Assembly (NCBI GenBank): GCA_016748015.1 | Contig: JAAOMT010000664.1 | Location: 847,945 to 911,944 of the forward strand | DNA from: Geosiphon pyriformis | Taxonomy: Eukaryota; Glomeromycota; Glomeromycetes; Archaeosporales; Geosiphonaceae | DNA length: 64,000 nt | Direction of reading: 5' to 3' | In this document: positions 46,884 through 58,568 of the stretch, piece after piece | Numbering within the stretch: the first letter of the stretch is position 1 | Layout: each line of letters opens with the position of its first letter | The notes under the pieces: model-generated | What the model was told of the DNA's origin: nothing | Databases searched by the model: none | The model's input: only the letters and a program-made list of their open reading frames with translations | Position numbers and translations under genes: made by a program

Positions 46884-48797
46884 TTAATCCACAAAGGCAA
46901 CACTGAACCTCCAGAGAGAAGGGAGAAACTTGGAAAATTTTGACTCACCCAGAACAGCAGACATGAGCACCCCACCATGAAACCAAAAAGAATTGGCTAA
47001 AGAGCCACCCAAAAATAAATTGCAATCAAGAAGAATTCTGACCATGCCTGCCAAGAAATTATTAGAAACACTGACATTAATACGAACAGAAAAACTCAAT
47101 AGATGAACAGGACACCAACATTGAACTTGTAAGTCATAAGACCTATAAGAAAATAAGCAACCCAAAATTCCACCAAAGTTCACAAAGCTAACAAGAAAGG
47201 CAACTTTGCATTCAGACTGAATCTGTGAAAAAGACTTCAAACCATAAAAAGAAGAGTGGTAAAGTGTATTACCAGGAAAATTGAGTGGGAGACCAGATTT
47301 AAGCTTCAAATCTTTGCAAACCAAAGCATCTCACTTGCCACAAATGCTGACTGGAACAAAACTAAATTGTGTACAATAGCTAACTATGAGTTGGAGAATT
47401 GCTGACACCAAATACAAAAATTGTTTATCAGAAATGGCTTTTTTCAGAACCAAATTGACAAAAAATTGAATGTCTGAATGTGTCTTAGCCAAACTAGGTT
47501 TCGAAAGACTCTCAGTCGAAAAAAAAATACCTAGATACTGATGAGACTTCTCCTTCTTGGTAATAGATATGAGTGAACCACTGATAGAAAGGAAAGGATT
47601 GCTGACCCTGCTATTGATCGAAATGGCCATTGTCTTGTCATTATTAATTAAGATGTTGTTAACCCAAAAAAATTCACTGGCAATATTAAGAATATGTTGA
47701 GTAGCAACCTAACTGCTACCAACCCAAATTGTGTTATCAACAAAAACACCAGCAGTAAAAAAGGAAGAAAGCCCAACCCAGAATTTAGAGTGACCACTTC
47801 TGGAAACAAAATGAAAATTTAACTTATACCCACATACACTTTCCTAATGCTTGACTTCACACAGCAGAGGATCATAAAATATGTGCCACAAAAGGGAGAA
47901 AAAAACCTCTTCCTAATCCAGACTATTATGAACATAATAACTATCAGTCAAACCAAAATTCGTCATAACATGGTTGGTACAATCCTTGTGGATATTACCA
48001 AAAAATTGAATGAATTTGCTGCACATCTTAATCCTAATCAAACTTTTCTTGAGATGCTTTCAGCCAACCAAATCATAAGCCTTTTGCATGTCTTGTAAAA
48101 CCAGCCAGAGCTCATAGTCTTTTTCCAAGACATTTTCAATTACTGAACCAATAGCAAAAATGGAGAATTGAGTAGTCATACCCTTTAAGACTGAAAAATT
48201 GTCCTCACAAAGAACATCAAAAGCACTGCAAGCTGTGGAGATCCTATCAGATAAAATCTTGAAAAGAATCTTGTGAGCCATTTTGATCAAGGCAATGGAA
48301 CATGTGTTTGTCAAAATGTCTTCCCACTTATAGGGTTTGGAAATCATTAAGATCCAGACTTCCTTCCAAGGACAAGGCACAGATTCACCAGTCAAACAAA
48401 AATTCAAAAGTACCAACAAAACATCTAAAACCGACTTATCACAATGTTTTCAAAGTTCATTTGAGATTCTTGACAAACCAGCAGTTTTGTTATTAGGAAG
48501 ATCAGAAACTACTCTAAACAATTCATCAAAGCCAATTAAACACATTACACCAGAAAAAGCTTCATCAAAAACATACTTTAATGGATGGTATTGGCAGCAC
48601 CAAACATCTGAAACATTATCAACTATCTGATATTTTCTGGTCCAACCCTCCATGATTATATTTACTTTAAACTTAATCAAACCAGACTCCAAAATTAGTT
48701 CATCATCAACAACCAAATGGTTGAGCACCATCTTGTGAAATAGACACTCAAGCATGCTTCTTATCAAGTAACCCTTATTCACTTCAAAACTTTCCAT
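46884..48797 (-). pseudogene. LINE-1 reverse transcriptase
   Basis: Pieces at 48,797-48,450, 48,419-48,060, 47,630-47,331 and 47,324-46,884 make up the RT. Recognisable blocks are LIGFDELFRVVSDLPNNKTAGLS, PWKEVWILMISKPYKWEDIL, LVLQDMQKAYDLVG and SINSRVSNPFLSISG. The catalytic box reads FVDN at 47,733-47,744 (FVDD expected; the second Asp changed by TpG to TpA). The RT primes cDNA on nicked target DNA. Confidence 0.88.
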
Positions 48798-49160
48798 CTT
48801 TTTATCAACAGCAGACTTGATGTTTATCTCTTTAATATACTATGATTTAGCTAATTTAGACACATGATAAAATTTTCTGGCACCCATAAGAGCAGAACAA
48901 ACATGACCAGAGTTCACATCAGAGGTTACCAGAGTCCAAATGACTAAAGCTTTATCACCATCCAAAGATTTCCAACATTTCATAAGAGACTCAAAATGCT
49001 TAACATTCTCCCCACAATATGCCTTAACAATTTTAGAAATTAGAAGTTCCAATTTGTAAAATCTAGAAGAATCTTTGGTGAAAACTACATCAAAGTCCTT
49101 GAATTATTTCTTTTTGAACACTTCATTTGCCGAAAGAACCATAATTTTGTGAATAACTGC

Positions 49161-50036
49161 CTATATTGCATCCAAATCCGAAAGCTTCATAAAAGCAACA
49201 AATTCATCCGAAAACATAGTCATATTAGCCTTTGTAGTGCACTTAAAATCAACCCATTTATTTTTATCAGCACTCTTCAAATCAAACTTCCATCTGTCTC
49301 TGTTTGCTTGTTTGCAAAGAAAGCACAAATGCACATCCAAAAGCTCATCCAAACCCAAAGACACAGAAACAGTCTGATGATCTGTATCAAAATGTTCACT
49401 CACATTCACAACAGTGCACTTCATTACCGCATTGATCAAGTTAGACAAAACAAGTATGTAATCAATTGTTTTATTCACGCCCCTTGAATTTCTCCATGTA
49501 CAACTATTCACTACTGGACTGCCTGACAAAGAGTTAACCAGCCCCAAGTTGAGACATCTTTTAAAACTTGCACTCTTATGTAAACCATCCTCATTAAAAT
49601 CACCACCCAGAATGATGAAAAAAGAATTATTGACAGTCTTAGCAACAAAAAAGTTGATCTTACTGGCCTGCGAGAACTGAATTGCAGAAGATGCACCAGC
49701 ATAGAACCCTAAAATTGACACTGAGAGTCTGTTCTTGAAAAGTAATTTGATAGAAAAGAGCTGATCAGGCATCTCAGAAATTTTACATACATGACGAGCA
49801 ATAGAGATGTTCATAATAATGGCAACACCAGCACCAAGAAAACCCGCATCTGAACCAGAAGTGAAAACTCAAATACCATCAAACCTATCCTTGATCCATG
49901 GCCTACAACTAGACCTTAATTTCATTTCCGTCACAATCAAAACCAAATTCTCTGATTCCCTATGCCAACAAACAATGTTTTTCTGCTTAGCAGAGACATT
50001 GATACCCTGAACATTGCACGTAGCAATCTTCCAAAC
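49161..50036 (-). pseudogene. LINE-1 AP-type endonuclease
   Basis: The N-terminal part is VWKIATCNVQGIN (near 50,036) and VTEMKL, which keeps the catalytic Glu. The 217-codon piece 49,814-49,161 has ARHVCKISEMPDQLFS, LGGDFNED (Asp/Asn pair), KTIDYILVLS and HFDTDHQTVSVSL (final Asp-His). The core catalytic residues therefore look present; stops separate the two pieces. The enzyme nicks target DNA to start insertion. Confidence 0.87.
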
Positions 50037-50044
50037 CAGACCAC

Positions 50045-51923
50045 TCATTGGGAAGAATAAGGTAAAAAGGGACCCAAACCAGAACACAAAAGATCCAATT
50101 TTGCCAAAACAGAACTGACCAAAGCCTCCATAGCTAACATCTTAGACTCCAAACCACCTATCTTGGTGGTCAGAACCTTTGAACTACTTAGATTGAAACC
50201 AGCATCTAACTCAACACTTGAAGGAGGGGGAGAGAACAAAGCCAACACACTATCTAAAGCCATATCTGAATCCAAAACAGGAGTTATCAGCACAGAGCTG
50301 ACCAAAAAAAGAGCACCAGAAGACAGCACCATGGGCACCAATTCAACAAAACTCAATTTTCTAAAAATACCAGAAATCTGGTCAGCCAAAAGTTCAAGAG
50401 AGTGCTCCAAAAATGCCAAACAAACAACCAAGGGAGACTTGTCAATTGGGAAAAAAGAAGCACTACCACCCAACCCCAAAGCACCAGATGAAAAGAAACC
50501 TAAACCATAACCAAAGCCAGAAGGAGAGCCACCAGAAAAGGAAGCAAGAGAGACTACTTGAGCCCACAATTTGCTACCAAAGACAGTAGAGCAAGAGATA
50601 AGAACATTTTTCTTTATATACAACTTGGCTAATTAAAAACAATCAATACTAGAAGCATTTTTTTTAAAGGGAACAGAGAGTGTAAGAACAGAAACATCAA
50701 AAGTATTACATTCCAAGGCTGAATGACCAAATCTCCCACACTTTCCATACCGTACTAAATCCAACCTAGCCCATGATAATTGCACACTGTCAAAAACAGG
50801 CTCAGTACGAAAGGTGGAATCCAAATCCACCTCAGACTCAAAACCAACCACTGCACAACAAACCCTATTGCCAGTTGTCAATGATTGATTAATGGTGCAA
50901 GTTTTCCCACCAGTCTTATCCAAAAAAGTACCAAGATCATGTGCAGTTGTTCCCATTGGCAAAGTAAACAACAGTGCTTTAAACCAATTCTTAGATGCCC
51001 AGGTGTCATGATCACCTACAGCTTTGGCCACACGTATTAAATTTTTCCTGATTAGGAATGACCATCTTGAAACCAACTGATCGGCTTGACTTGATTTGGC
51101 AAATTTCACTACAGCTTTCTGCCACATGCCAATTAACTGAATTTTGATCGACTTAATTTCTCCAAACTCGGCAACTGCAGCGACGATCATTTCCTTTAGG
51201 GTATCTATTGGAATTTCTTTGATTACTATGGTCCAATCTGAACATACTCCTGATTTTCTGAGATTAGTGTTTACATTGGTCTCTTTTTCTCTGGCTAATG
51301 ATGTGGCCATTTCTATGTTTTTTTCTGAAGTGAAAGTAGATCAGATGATCCTTTCAAATTTTGAGGGGGTAGTGGCCCCCCCCAAAACCATTGACTGTTG
51401 AAAAAATTTTCCTAATTAACTGAGTCTTTGCCATTGCCGATTTACCTTCCACAGCTGAGAGATTAATATCCAAAGCAAATGACTTTTTAATTAACACTTC
51501 TACAGAAGTCTTGATAATTTTAGGGTCAATCCACTTTTTTTCTAAAAAGATAGGCAAGCAAGAAGGGAGCACCACTTTTTCATCATCCATATAAAAGTCG
51601 GGAGAGCCAAGTAGAGAACCAAAGCCAGCATCAGTGTTGACTCACTTTGCCTTGGGTGTAGTAGCAGCTAAGCCCAAAAGAAACTCACCATTCACTCCAA
51701 ACATGCTAACATTTTTATCCTCACCAGATAGACTCTCCACATCAGAATAAACACTGTTATCAGACCCAGATTTGCTCAAGAATATATCCCTTTTGTTACC
51801 AGAGTGTTTTATATTACCAAAAACAGCTTTTTTCTTCTGAAAAAAGGAGCCATCAGCAGGACCATGAAAAGCACCCTTAGGAGTCTTCTTCTTAAGTGTG
51901 GTGCTACTAGCATTAGCCTCCAT
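50045..51923 (-). pseudogene. LINE-1 ORF1-like N-terminal protein
   Basis: It starts at an ATG at 51,923 (MEANASSTT). Pieces are 51,923-51,642, 51,590-51,354, 51,310-50,633 and 50,623-50,045. An RRM-like region contains VIKEIPIDTLKEMIVAA and MWQKAVVKF. A knuckle RYGKCGRFGHSALEC (about 50,709-50,753) lacks its first Cys (Tyr instead, one G-to-A change). A Ser/Pro/Leu-rich linker with KVLTTKIGGLESKM leads into the endonuclease. It binds the LINE RNA by family analogy. Confidence 0.82.
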
Positions 51924-52498
51924 ATTCACAAAAAATGAGTTATTATTAGGTAAAGAAATATTGATATAGACTAAAAAAAAAAAAAAAACTTCTTTTTCAG
52001 AAAATGTGCTTTTTAGAGATTTGTAGAAGTAAAAGAGAAAAAAGTTTTTTTTTAATAGCTTTTAATTATGGCTATTAACAAAATATTAATTTTTTCTTTT
52101 CTTTTTATTTTTTTTTATTTTTTTTATTTTATTTTGTTTTGTTTCTTTGTTTTTTACTAATTAATTAAAAGAATTAAGTACTAAGTTATTAACATCAAAG
52201 ATAGTCTAATAAAAGACCTGTGAAACAAGGGTAAAGAACTCATAAAATTGAGGATAGCTTACCAAAAAAGCAAGACTACCAGAAGAACTGACCACTATCC
52301 TAAAAAAAATTTACAGAAAGGACTTCCAGGATGAGTACTAAAATATCAAATAAATCTCTGTTTATTATACAAAAAACTCAACCAAAATTTTCAAATCACA
52401 AAAATTTTCAGATATTACCAATATTATCAAGCTATTAAATACCAAGTTATGGATTTGTTATTAGTATTAACATCTTAAATAATCATCTGTAATAATAC

Positions 52499-53580
52499 TC
52501 AAAAAGAAATAAAAAATAGAATAATATACTTTGTCTTATTTGTGAAAAAATACTATTAAAAAAATACAATTGAATTGATATTGTAATAAAAAAAAAGTCT
52601 GCAATTAAACTTGCTAATATGCTCTATTGATTACTAAAAAAGTAAAAAAAGGAATTCTATTTAATGTCACTTACAATAGTGTTTTCAATAAACTTTACTA
52701 TTTACATAATATTGAAATAATCTATAAATTAATCATAGTTCTAATTAATAAAAGAATACAAAAAAATATATGCTAAATAAAAGAAGCAGAATATATTAAG
52801 TACACAATAGAATTAGCTAAATTTGATTATAAAGATAAAATAAAAACCTATTATCAGATTACAAATCATATTTATCTAATCAAAAAAACTCAAATTTAAC
52901 AATTATAACAAATAAATATTCAACTATATAAAGAATATATTATGTTTTATAATAATCAATAGTGTTTAAAATGTTATACAATTAGTATTTTCTTGCTTAG
53001 TAACAATAATAAACATAAAATTGAATTTAAAAAACTTAAACTTAAAGAAGAAATTTCAATTACTTTAATCTATCTAATTAAAAATCAGTTTGCCATACAA
53101 CTCAAGTATTTTAACAATAATGGCCAAAAAATCAAGCCAGAAAAAATTCATGAAATCAATACAGAATATGATTTATAATATTTAGAAAAAGATACTTTGG
53201 TTCTTTAACCAAAGTTTTTAACAAAAATCAATTTTAAAATTGCTTTCAAAATCTCATTAAGAGCAATGATTCAAATTGCTTTTTGATTATTCTTGGCCAG
53301 CAAAAAAATCAATGCTTAAAAAGAAATCATTAATACAGAATATATTAAAAATATTATTATTATTATGTTATAAAATGAAACTGAAAAATCATTCAAAATT
53401 GAACATGACAAAAAAATTGCCCAAGCAATTTACTTACTCTTAATCAACATTTTGGGTTTGTAATTAGTTAATTAAAAAAAACAATTAGGCAAAAGTAATA
53501 GAGAAACCCAAAGTTTTGGTTCAATTAAACAATTCACAGCTACAGCAAATATAGCTCTTAATACACAGAATAAATTTTAC
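52499..53580 (+). pseudogene. A2 Cys-rich module end and dUTPase, broken
   Basis: After the solo LTR the A2 frame continues with ACTTTGTCTTATTTG (CFTC region). The dUTPase begins around 52,990: LKYFNNNGQKIKPEKIHEI, NTEYDL (motif 1, DAGxDL expected), AMIQIAF with LFLASKKIN (motif 2), EIINTEYIKNI (motif 3, D and both G lost), KIAQAIYLLLINI (motif 4), and SFGSIKQF (motif 5, FGSTGRF expected). The open stretch 52,993-53,178 is part of it. It is clearly orthologous to 4,459-5,094. Confidence 0.82.
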
Positions 53581-53899
53581 TAGATTCTTTAATTTTTACA
53601 ACCAATTATTATTTCATCTTTTGGAAAATATTATGAAATTTACACTTGTCTAAAACCAATTACTATTTAATAAATTTTTAAATCAAATAGACAAATTTGT
53701 CTAAAACACAAAACCTCAATAACTATTTCATCATTTTATTAAATAAATTAGAAATTGGAATTATATATAGCAATATCTTTCAGAATAAAATCTTTCAAAC
53801 TGTTTCTAATTTTATTGAAATTATAAGATATATCCTTTTTCTAAACCCAAATATTCATTCTATTATTGAAAATTACCACATTAATAAAGAAAAACTTTC

Positions 53900-55330
53900 T
53901 TAAATTTACATAGATTTTCTAAAACCCCAACAACAGAAACAATTGAAACAGTTAATCACAGAATATGTCAATATATTTGTAAAAAATAACAACAGTCTTG
54001 GAAAAACCAACATTATACAGTATTAAATTCACATTAAAAATACTATTCCAATACAATAACAGACTTATTAAGTTTTACTTATTAGTTATTAATTCATTAA
54101 AAAAGAAGTATAACAGATGTTTAACAATAAATTGATTCAACTATCAAAAAGTTCTTGGATTTTATCAGTAGTTTTTGTTAAAAAAAAAGAAAAAAATCAG
54201 ATTTTGTATTAACTATAGACAATTAAATAGTGTTATAATTAGATATATATATTCCTTATTCAGAATTAATAATATGTTAAATGTTCTTAGAAAAACCAAG
54301 TTTTTTTCAACATTAAACTTGGAAAGTAAATACTGATAAGTTGAAATAGATTCTAAAAACTGTCTTAAAACAGTATTCATTACACAAAAAAAAAATTACG
54401 AATTTAACATAATGCCTTTTGAATTTTGTAATATACTAACAACATTCTAGTAATTAATAAATATTGTATATAAAAAACTTTTATGGCAATTAGTAATCAT
54501 TTATCTAAATAATACTAATGTTTATTCTTCAACTTTTAAAGCTTATTTAATTTATTTACAAGAAGTTTTTTAATGATTACAAAAAGCAAGATTAAAATTA
54601 AATATTGAAAACTATTACTTTAGAAAAACAAGCTTGATTTTTTTTGGACACATTGTGAGCAAAGATGGAGTCTAATCTAATCCAAAAACAATTGATGTTG
54701 TAAAAAATTTCTAAGTTCTACATAATATTACAGAACTAAAAAAATTCATAAGATTAGTCTTTTATTATTGAAAATTCATCAAAAAATTTTTCTAAATTAC
54801 CAAACTACTTAATCACTTGATTAACAAAAATGTAAAATACTAATAAACACAAACTCAACAACAAGCATTTGACACTTTTAAAGAAAAACTTACCACAGTT
54901 CCAATTTTTGTTTATTTAGATTTTAGTAAAAAGTTTCAATTAGTCACTGATGTTTTATATATAGCTTTTGGTATTATTCTATTATAATTAGATAACAATA
55001 ACAATAAGTAAGTAATTATATATACTAATAGAACACTTAAGCCAAAAAAACTCAAATATGGCCTAATTAAATTAGAAGCAACAGTCATTATTTAGGCTCT
55101 TAAATACTTTTAACAATATCTCTAAAATAGATTCCAATTTAATATTATTACAGATAATATTGATTTTAAATATCTTAATAAAAAGAGCTTTAAATTCAGT
55201 GCAAAGCAATTTTAATAAACTGATTTTCTAGCTAATTACAAATATATTGTTTACTATAAATCAAGAAAATTACATATAAACATTAATAGTCTTTTCAAAA
55301 TAAGACAAAATTAAAATTCACACCAATATT
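53900..55330 (+). pseudogene. A2 RT and RNase H, broken
   Basis: RT blocks survive in pieces: the region of KKKEKNQILY, FFSTLNLESKY, and NIMPFEF. The catalytic box reads YLNN at 54,502-54,513 for YLDD. RNase H follows from about 54,830 (for example ACACTTAAGCC for TLKPT, and GGCTCTTAAATACTTTTAAC for ALKHFQ). No frame is long. Confidence 0.8.
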
Positions 55331-55379
55331 CAACCAACTTAACAAACAAATTAGCAACAAATGATAGATTCTGAAAATT

Positions 55380-56660
55380 ACAACAACATTAAAACCTATT
55401 TAGAAAACTTTAACATATCAAAAAATTGATTTTTAATTAAAAAAACCAATTACAAAACCAAGCAAAGCAATATTTTATTCACTATAACAAAATCTATTAC
55501 CAAAATTGCCAAAATTTAACCAATTTACTCAGATTAATCCAACAAAGTAAAAAAAAACAATCTTTTAAAACATGTATAGAAATTCATTTTTTGCATATTT
55601 AGAAAGAAACAATACAATACAAAGAACATTAAAACATTATTTTTGGTTCTATATACAAAAAAATATTTAATAATATATGAAATTATGTAACAGTTATCAA
55701 AGAAAAAGAAAATTGTTCTACTAAATTTTTAATTTAATTAAAATTGGACAACTTTTTAACAGAGTTGGTATTAATTTAGTTGAATTACTACTTATTATAA
55801 CTCAAAAAAACTATTATATTGTAGTTGTTATAGATTATCTTATTAAATAATCTAAAATCAGAGTTATTTAACAAGCTGATGCAAAATTAATAGCAAATTT
55901 CATTTACAAAGACATTATTTGTAAACACAAATATCTAATCAAACTTTTATCTGATCAAAGAACATATTTTATGAACAACTTAATACAAAAATTTGCAAAC
56001 AATTTAATATTAAATGATTTTTATTATTATCATATCATCTATAAACAAATAAACTTGTAGAATAATTCAACCAAACATTATGTAAATTATTAGCCAAAGT
56101 TTCAATTAATTTTAAACAAAAATAAAATATTTTTATTTTATTAATATTATTAACATATAGAATACTAAAACAAGATATTATAAAATATATACCATTTAAC
56201 TTAACATATAAAAAAACAGCAACATTACCAATTAATTTCACTGTAAAAACATATTTAGTACAATCAATCAATAAAAAAAACTTTTAAGAGATACTTTAAT
56301 AAAAAGCTTACATTTTTTTCAGTACTTTGAAAAGAAGATAACAAATAGTAGCAATCTATATTAAACACTTCCAACCTTAACAAAAAAAATAGCATAACAA
56401 CAAATTGCCACTAGTTACCAATAAATTTAAAGTTGAAAACAAAGTTTTTTTACATAAAACTAAGACTAAAAAACAATAGAACGAAAAATTTAAACATAAA
56501 TTAGATAGATTATTTTATATTTACAAAATTTTAGACAATGAATTATATAAATTAAAACTTAATAATAAAATTCTAGTAAAAATTGTACATAGAAATTGAT
56601 TAAAATATTATTATTCCAAAAACAATTTTAAATTATTAATTCCACAAATTAATAAATATT
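55380..56660 (+). pseudogene. A2 integrase, broken
   Basis: It matches A1 integrase in order: the zinc-finger end (TGTTATCAAAGAAAAAGAAA, CYQRKRK) and the core (GTTGTTATAGATTATCTTA, VVIDYL, keeping the first Asp). The C-terminal segment is at 56,450-56,620. Stops are frequent. The opposite frame 56,035-56,271 is a shadow. Confidence 0.78.
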
Positions 56661-57587
56661 CTCTTTTAATTAATCTTAAAAATATTCTCCAAAATTTAGA
56701 ATTAATAGTTATAATAAAACAATAATTAAATCTAAATATCTAATTTAATAATACACAAATGTAAAAACAAAAATAGTAAATAATTACAAGTATTTAAAAC
56801 CAAAAATACATAAAAACTCTATATTCAAAAAAATATTATTTATTTTTTTTTTAAATTTTTTATCAAATTTTTACTTTTAAATTTTATTTTTTACATTCAT
56901 CATGATTATTTTCCAAAATATTCAACAAATATTTTATAAATTAATGCTAGTTTTAAAAATATTTCTTAATTTATTCATAATAATTAATAAAAATTAAATC
57001 AACTATATTCAAAAAAACTATAATACCAGTAGTAAATAATTTTCAGAATTATTACTCTTATAGAAAAAACACAAAAAGTTATTCTGAAATTCAATTACCA
57101 AAACTTTTGAAGCAAACATTAAAAGAAAATTTTTTGTTTATTTTTATTAATATTTTACCAAATACCACAATTCAACAAAAGTTTCAACTGTGTTTTAATA
57201 AACAAAATAATAAACATATTCTTATACATAAATATTTTTATATCAGAAAAACATCTTATAAATGAAAATTAGAATTCAAAACAACAAATCTTATTTTTGA
57301 AGCCATACAAAAACAAATTCACAACAAATTCAAAACAGCAGTTAAATTAACAAATATTTATTACAAACTTAAAACAGTTCTTAGACACTATAATCTATTC
57401 AATATTTGTAAAAACATTCTACAAAATTTAATACTTTAACCAATAAAAATTCAATATATTAGCAAATTTACAGAACTGAAATTTCAATAATTTTCAGACC
57501 AAATTATTTCAATTATTTTGGACTATTATCTTAATATTACAAATAGTATTTGAACTTCAATAAAGCTCAGTCTTAAGAAAAAAATTA
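56661..57587 (+). other. A2 spacer before the 3' LTR
   Basis: About 930 bp between integrase and 3' LTR, with a purine tract AAGAAAAAAA just before the LTR as the likely polypurine tract. A1 has the solo LTR C and a short spacer in the matching place. No domain is recognised. Confidence 0.55.
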
Positions 57588-58568
57588 TATTACCAATAAA
57601 ATTTTAGTCAATAATTAGCATGAAATTATTCTTATAATTCCTATTATTAATTAGTATATATTAATATTGTTTCAATTATTACTTATTATTTAATCAAATT
57701 ATCATATATTACTATTTAATTAATAACCTAATTTGTAAAATAAAAATTAGAATGATTAGATTATATAATATTCTGAACTATGTAATATTCAAAAATTTGT
57801 TAAAATTTGTAAAAATTTGTAAAAATAATAAATAGTTTACCAAAATAGTTAATAATTTGTCGAAATAATTTGTAGTTTATTAAAATGTATCTTAGTTTGT
57901 TAAAATTATAACAAAGAGAAAAGTTTAAGTTTATAAACTAGTATTACAACAAGTTGTATAAAAAAAGAGCTTTTTTTTTAAAAAAAATATATCTTATTTT
58001 TAAATTATTATATTTAAAATTATCTTATTTAGAATTAATTATCTTTTATATACCAAAAAAAATAAATATCAAATATTTTAAAAAACCCAATTTTTTTTAT
58101 TGTACTTAAAAATTTCTGAAACCTAACTAATGTTTTGAAATTAATTAACTATTAATTTTAGTAATTTATAAGTCATTTTAAACTTGAACAGAAAACAACT
58201 TTCTTAACACAATTCTATTTTTTTATATTTTTTTATTTGTTTTTATTTTTCTTAGTATAATTATTAGAGTAGTTTATAAATAAGATTCATGTAAAAAGTT
58301 GATTTTTATAGCAAAATAACTACATATTTTTAGTAAGCTTTCAGACAAGCAATTCTTGGAAAAAAATTGACTTTTATTACAAAATAACTATATATAATAA
58401 TTAGTACAGAATTGGTTATTCTACTTATAAGTCTAACAGTTCAAATTATAAAAGATAATTTGAAAATAAATTCAGTTATCAAAAATTCAGTAGCTTCTAA
58501 AAAATATAAATTTACAGCAAATAAACATTAATAACATTTAAAAAAAAGACCAAAAACCTTTAATAATA
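57588..58568 (+). repeat. 3' LTR of A2
   Basis: 981 bp, from TATTACCAA (originally TGTTACC) to TAATAATA, aligned along its length with 31,185-32,180. The two A2 LTRs differ at many positions, mostly C/T and G/A, so insertion is old. Confidence 0.85.

Larger units (their letters stand above)
45225..52053 (-). mobile_element. LINE-1, near full-length non-LTR retrotransposon
   Basis: A 6.8-kb LINE on the minus strand inserted into the solo LTR B. It ends 3' in a tail with a T-run on the plus strand (45,225-45,235). Target duplication AATAG (possibly AATAGYTTTT) is at 45,220-45,224 and 52,054-52,058. It encodes ORF1-like RNA-binding, CCHC knuckle, AP-type endonuclease, RT, RNase H and a C-terminal Cys-rich region, originally perhaps in one long frame. 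Decay is mild compared with LINE-2 and LINE-4. Confidence 0.9.
44746..52494 (-). repeat. Solo LTR, family B, split by LINE-1
   Basis: Two LTR parts, 44,746-45,224 and about 52,054-52,494, together about 920-930 bp, match the B1 LTRs in reverse orientation. The unit is flanked by the 4-bp duplication ATAC (44,742-44,745 and 52,495-52,498). A2's Cys-rich module reads on across it (GAATGATTTGAATAC to ATACTCAAAAAG). A ~38-bp direct repeat with AGAATTTCTTTTGAAGAATT occurs near 44,826-44,910. Confidence 0.85.
31185..58568 (+). mobile_element. Ty3/gypsy retrotransposon A2, split by two later insertions
   Basis: This is a plus-strand relative of A1. 5' LTR 31,185-32,180; gag 32,220-33,616 and on from 43,492; protease about 44,030-44,160; Cys-rich module to 44,745 and on from 52,495; dUTPase 52,990-53,580; RT, RNase H and integrase 53,930-56,660; 3' LTR 57,588-58,568. 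B1 (33,617-43,491) interrupts gag with the 4-bp duplication CTGT, and a solo LTR B with a LINE inside (44,746-52,494) interrupts the Cys-rich module with the duplication ATAC. Without the insertions it is about 9.8 kb. Nearly every motif is degraded by C-to-T/G-to-A changes. The outer flanks (ATAT and CAAG) do not match, so one end may have been rearranged. Confidence 0.82.

Noticed and set aside
49149-49487. Plus-strand frames opposite LINE-1 (also 45,828-46,055, 46,674-46,943, 48,337-48,630, 50,163-50,510 and others)
   Set aside because: They are shadows of the minus-strand LINE proteins.
52081-52150. Long T-rich tract that might be read as a poly(A) tail of another element
   Set aside because: It is part of the LTR B sequence; the same T-rich tract occurs in the other LTR B copies near 63,580 and 33,980 (reverse).
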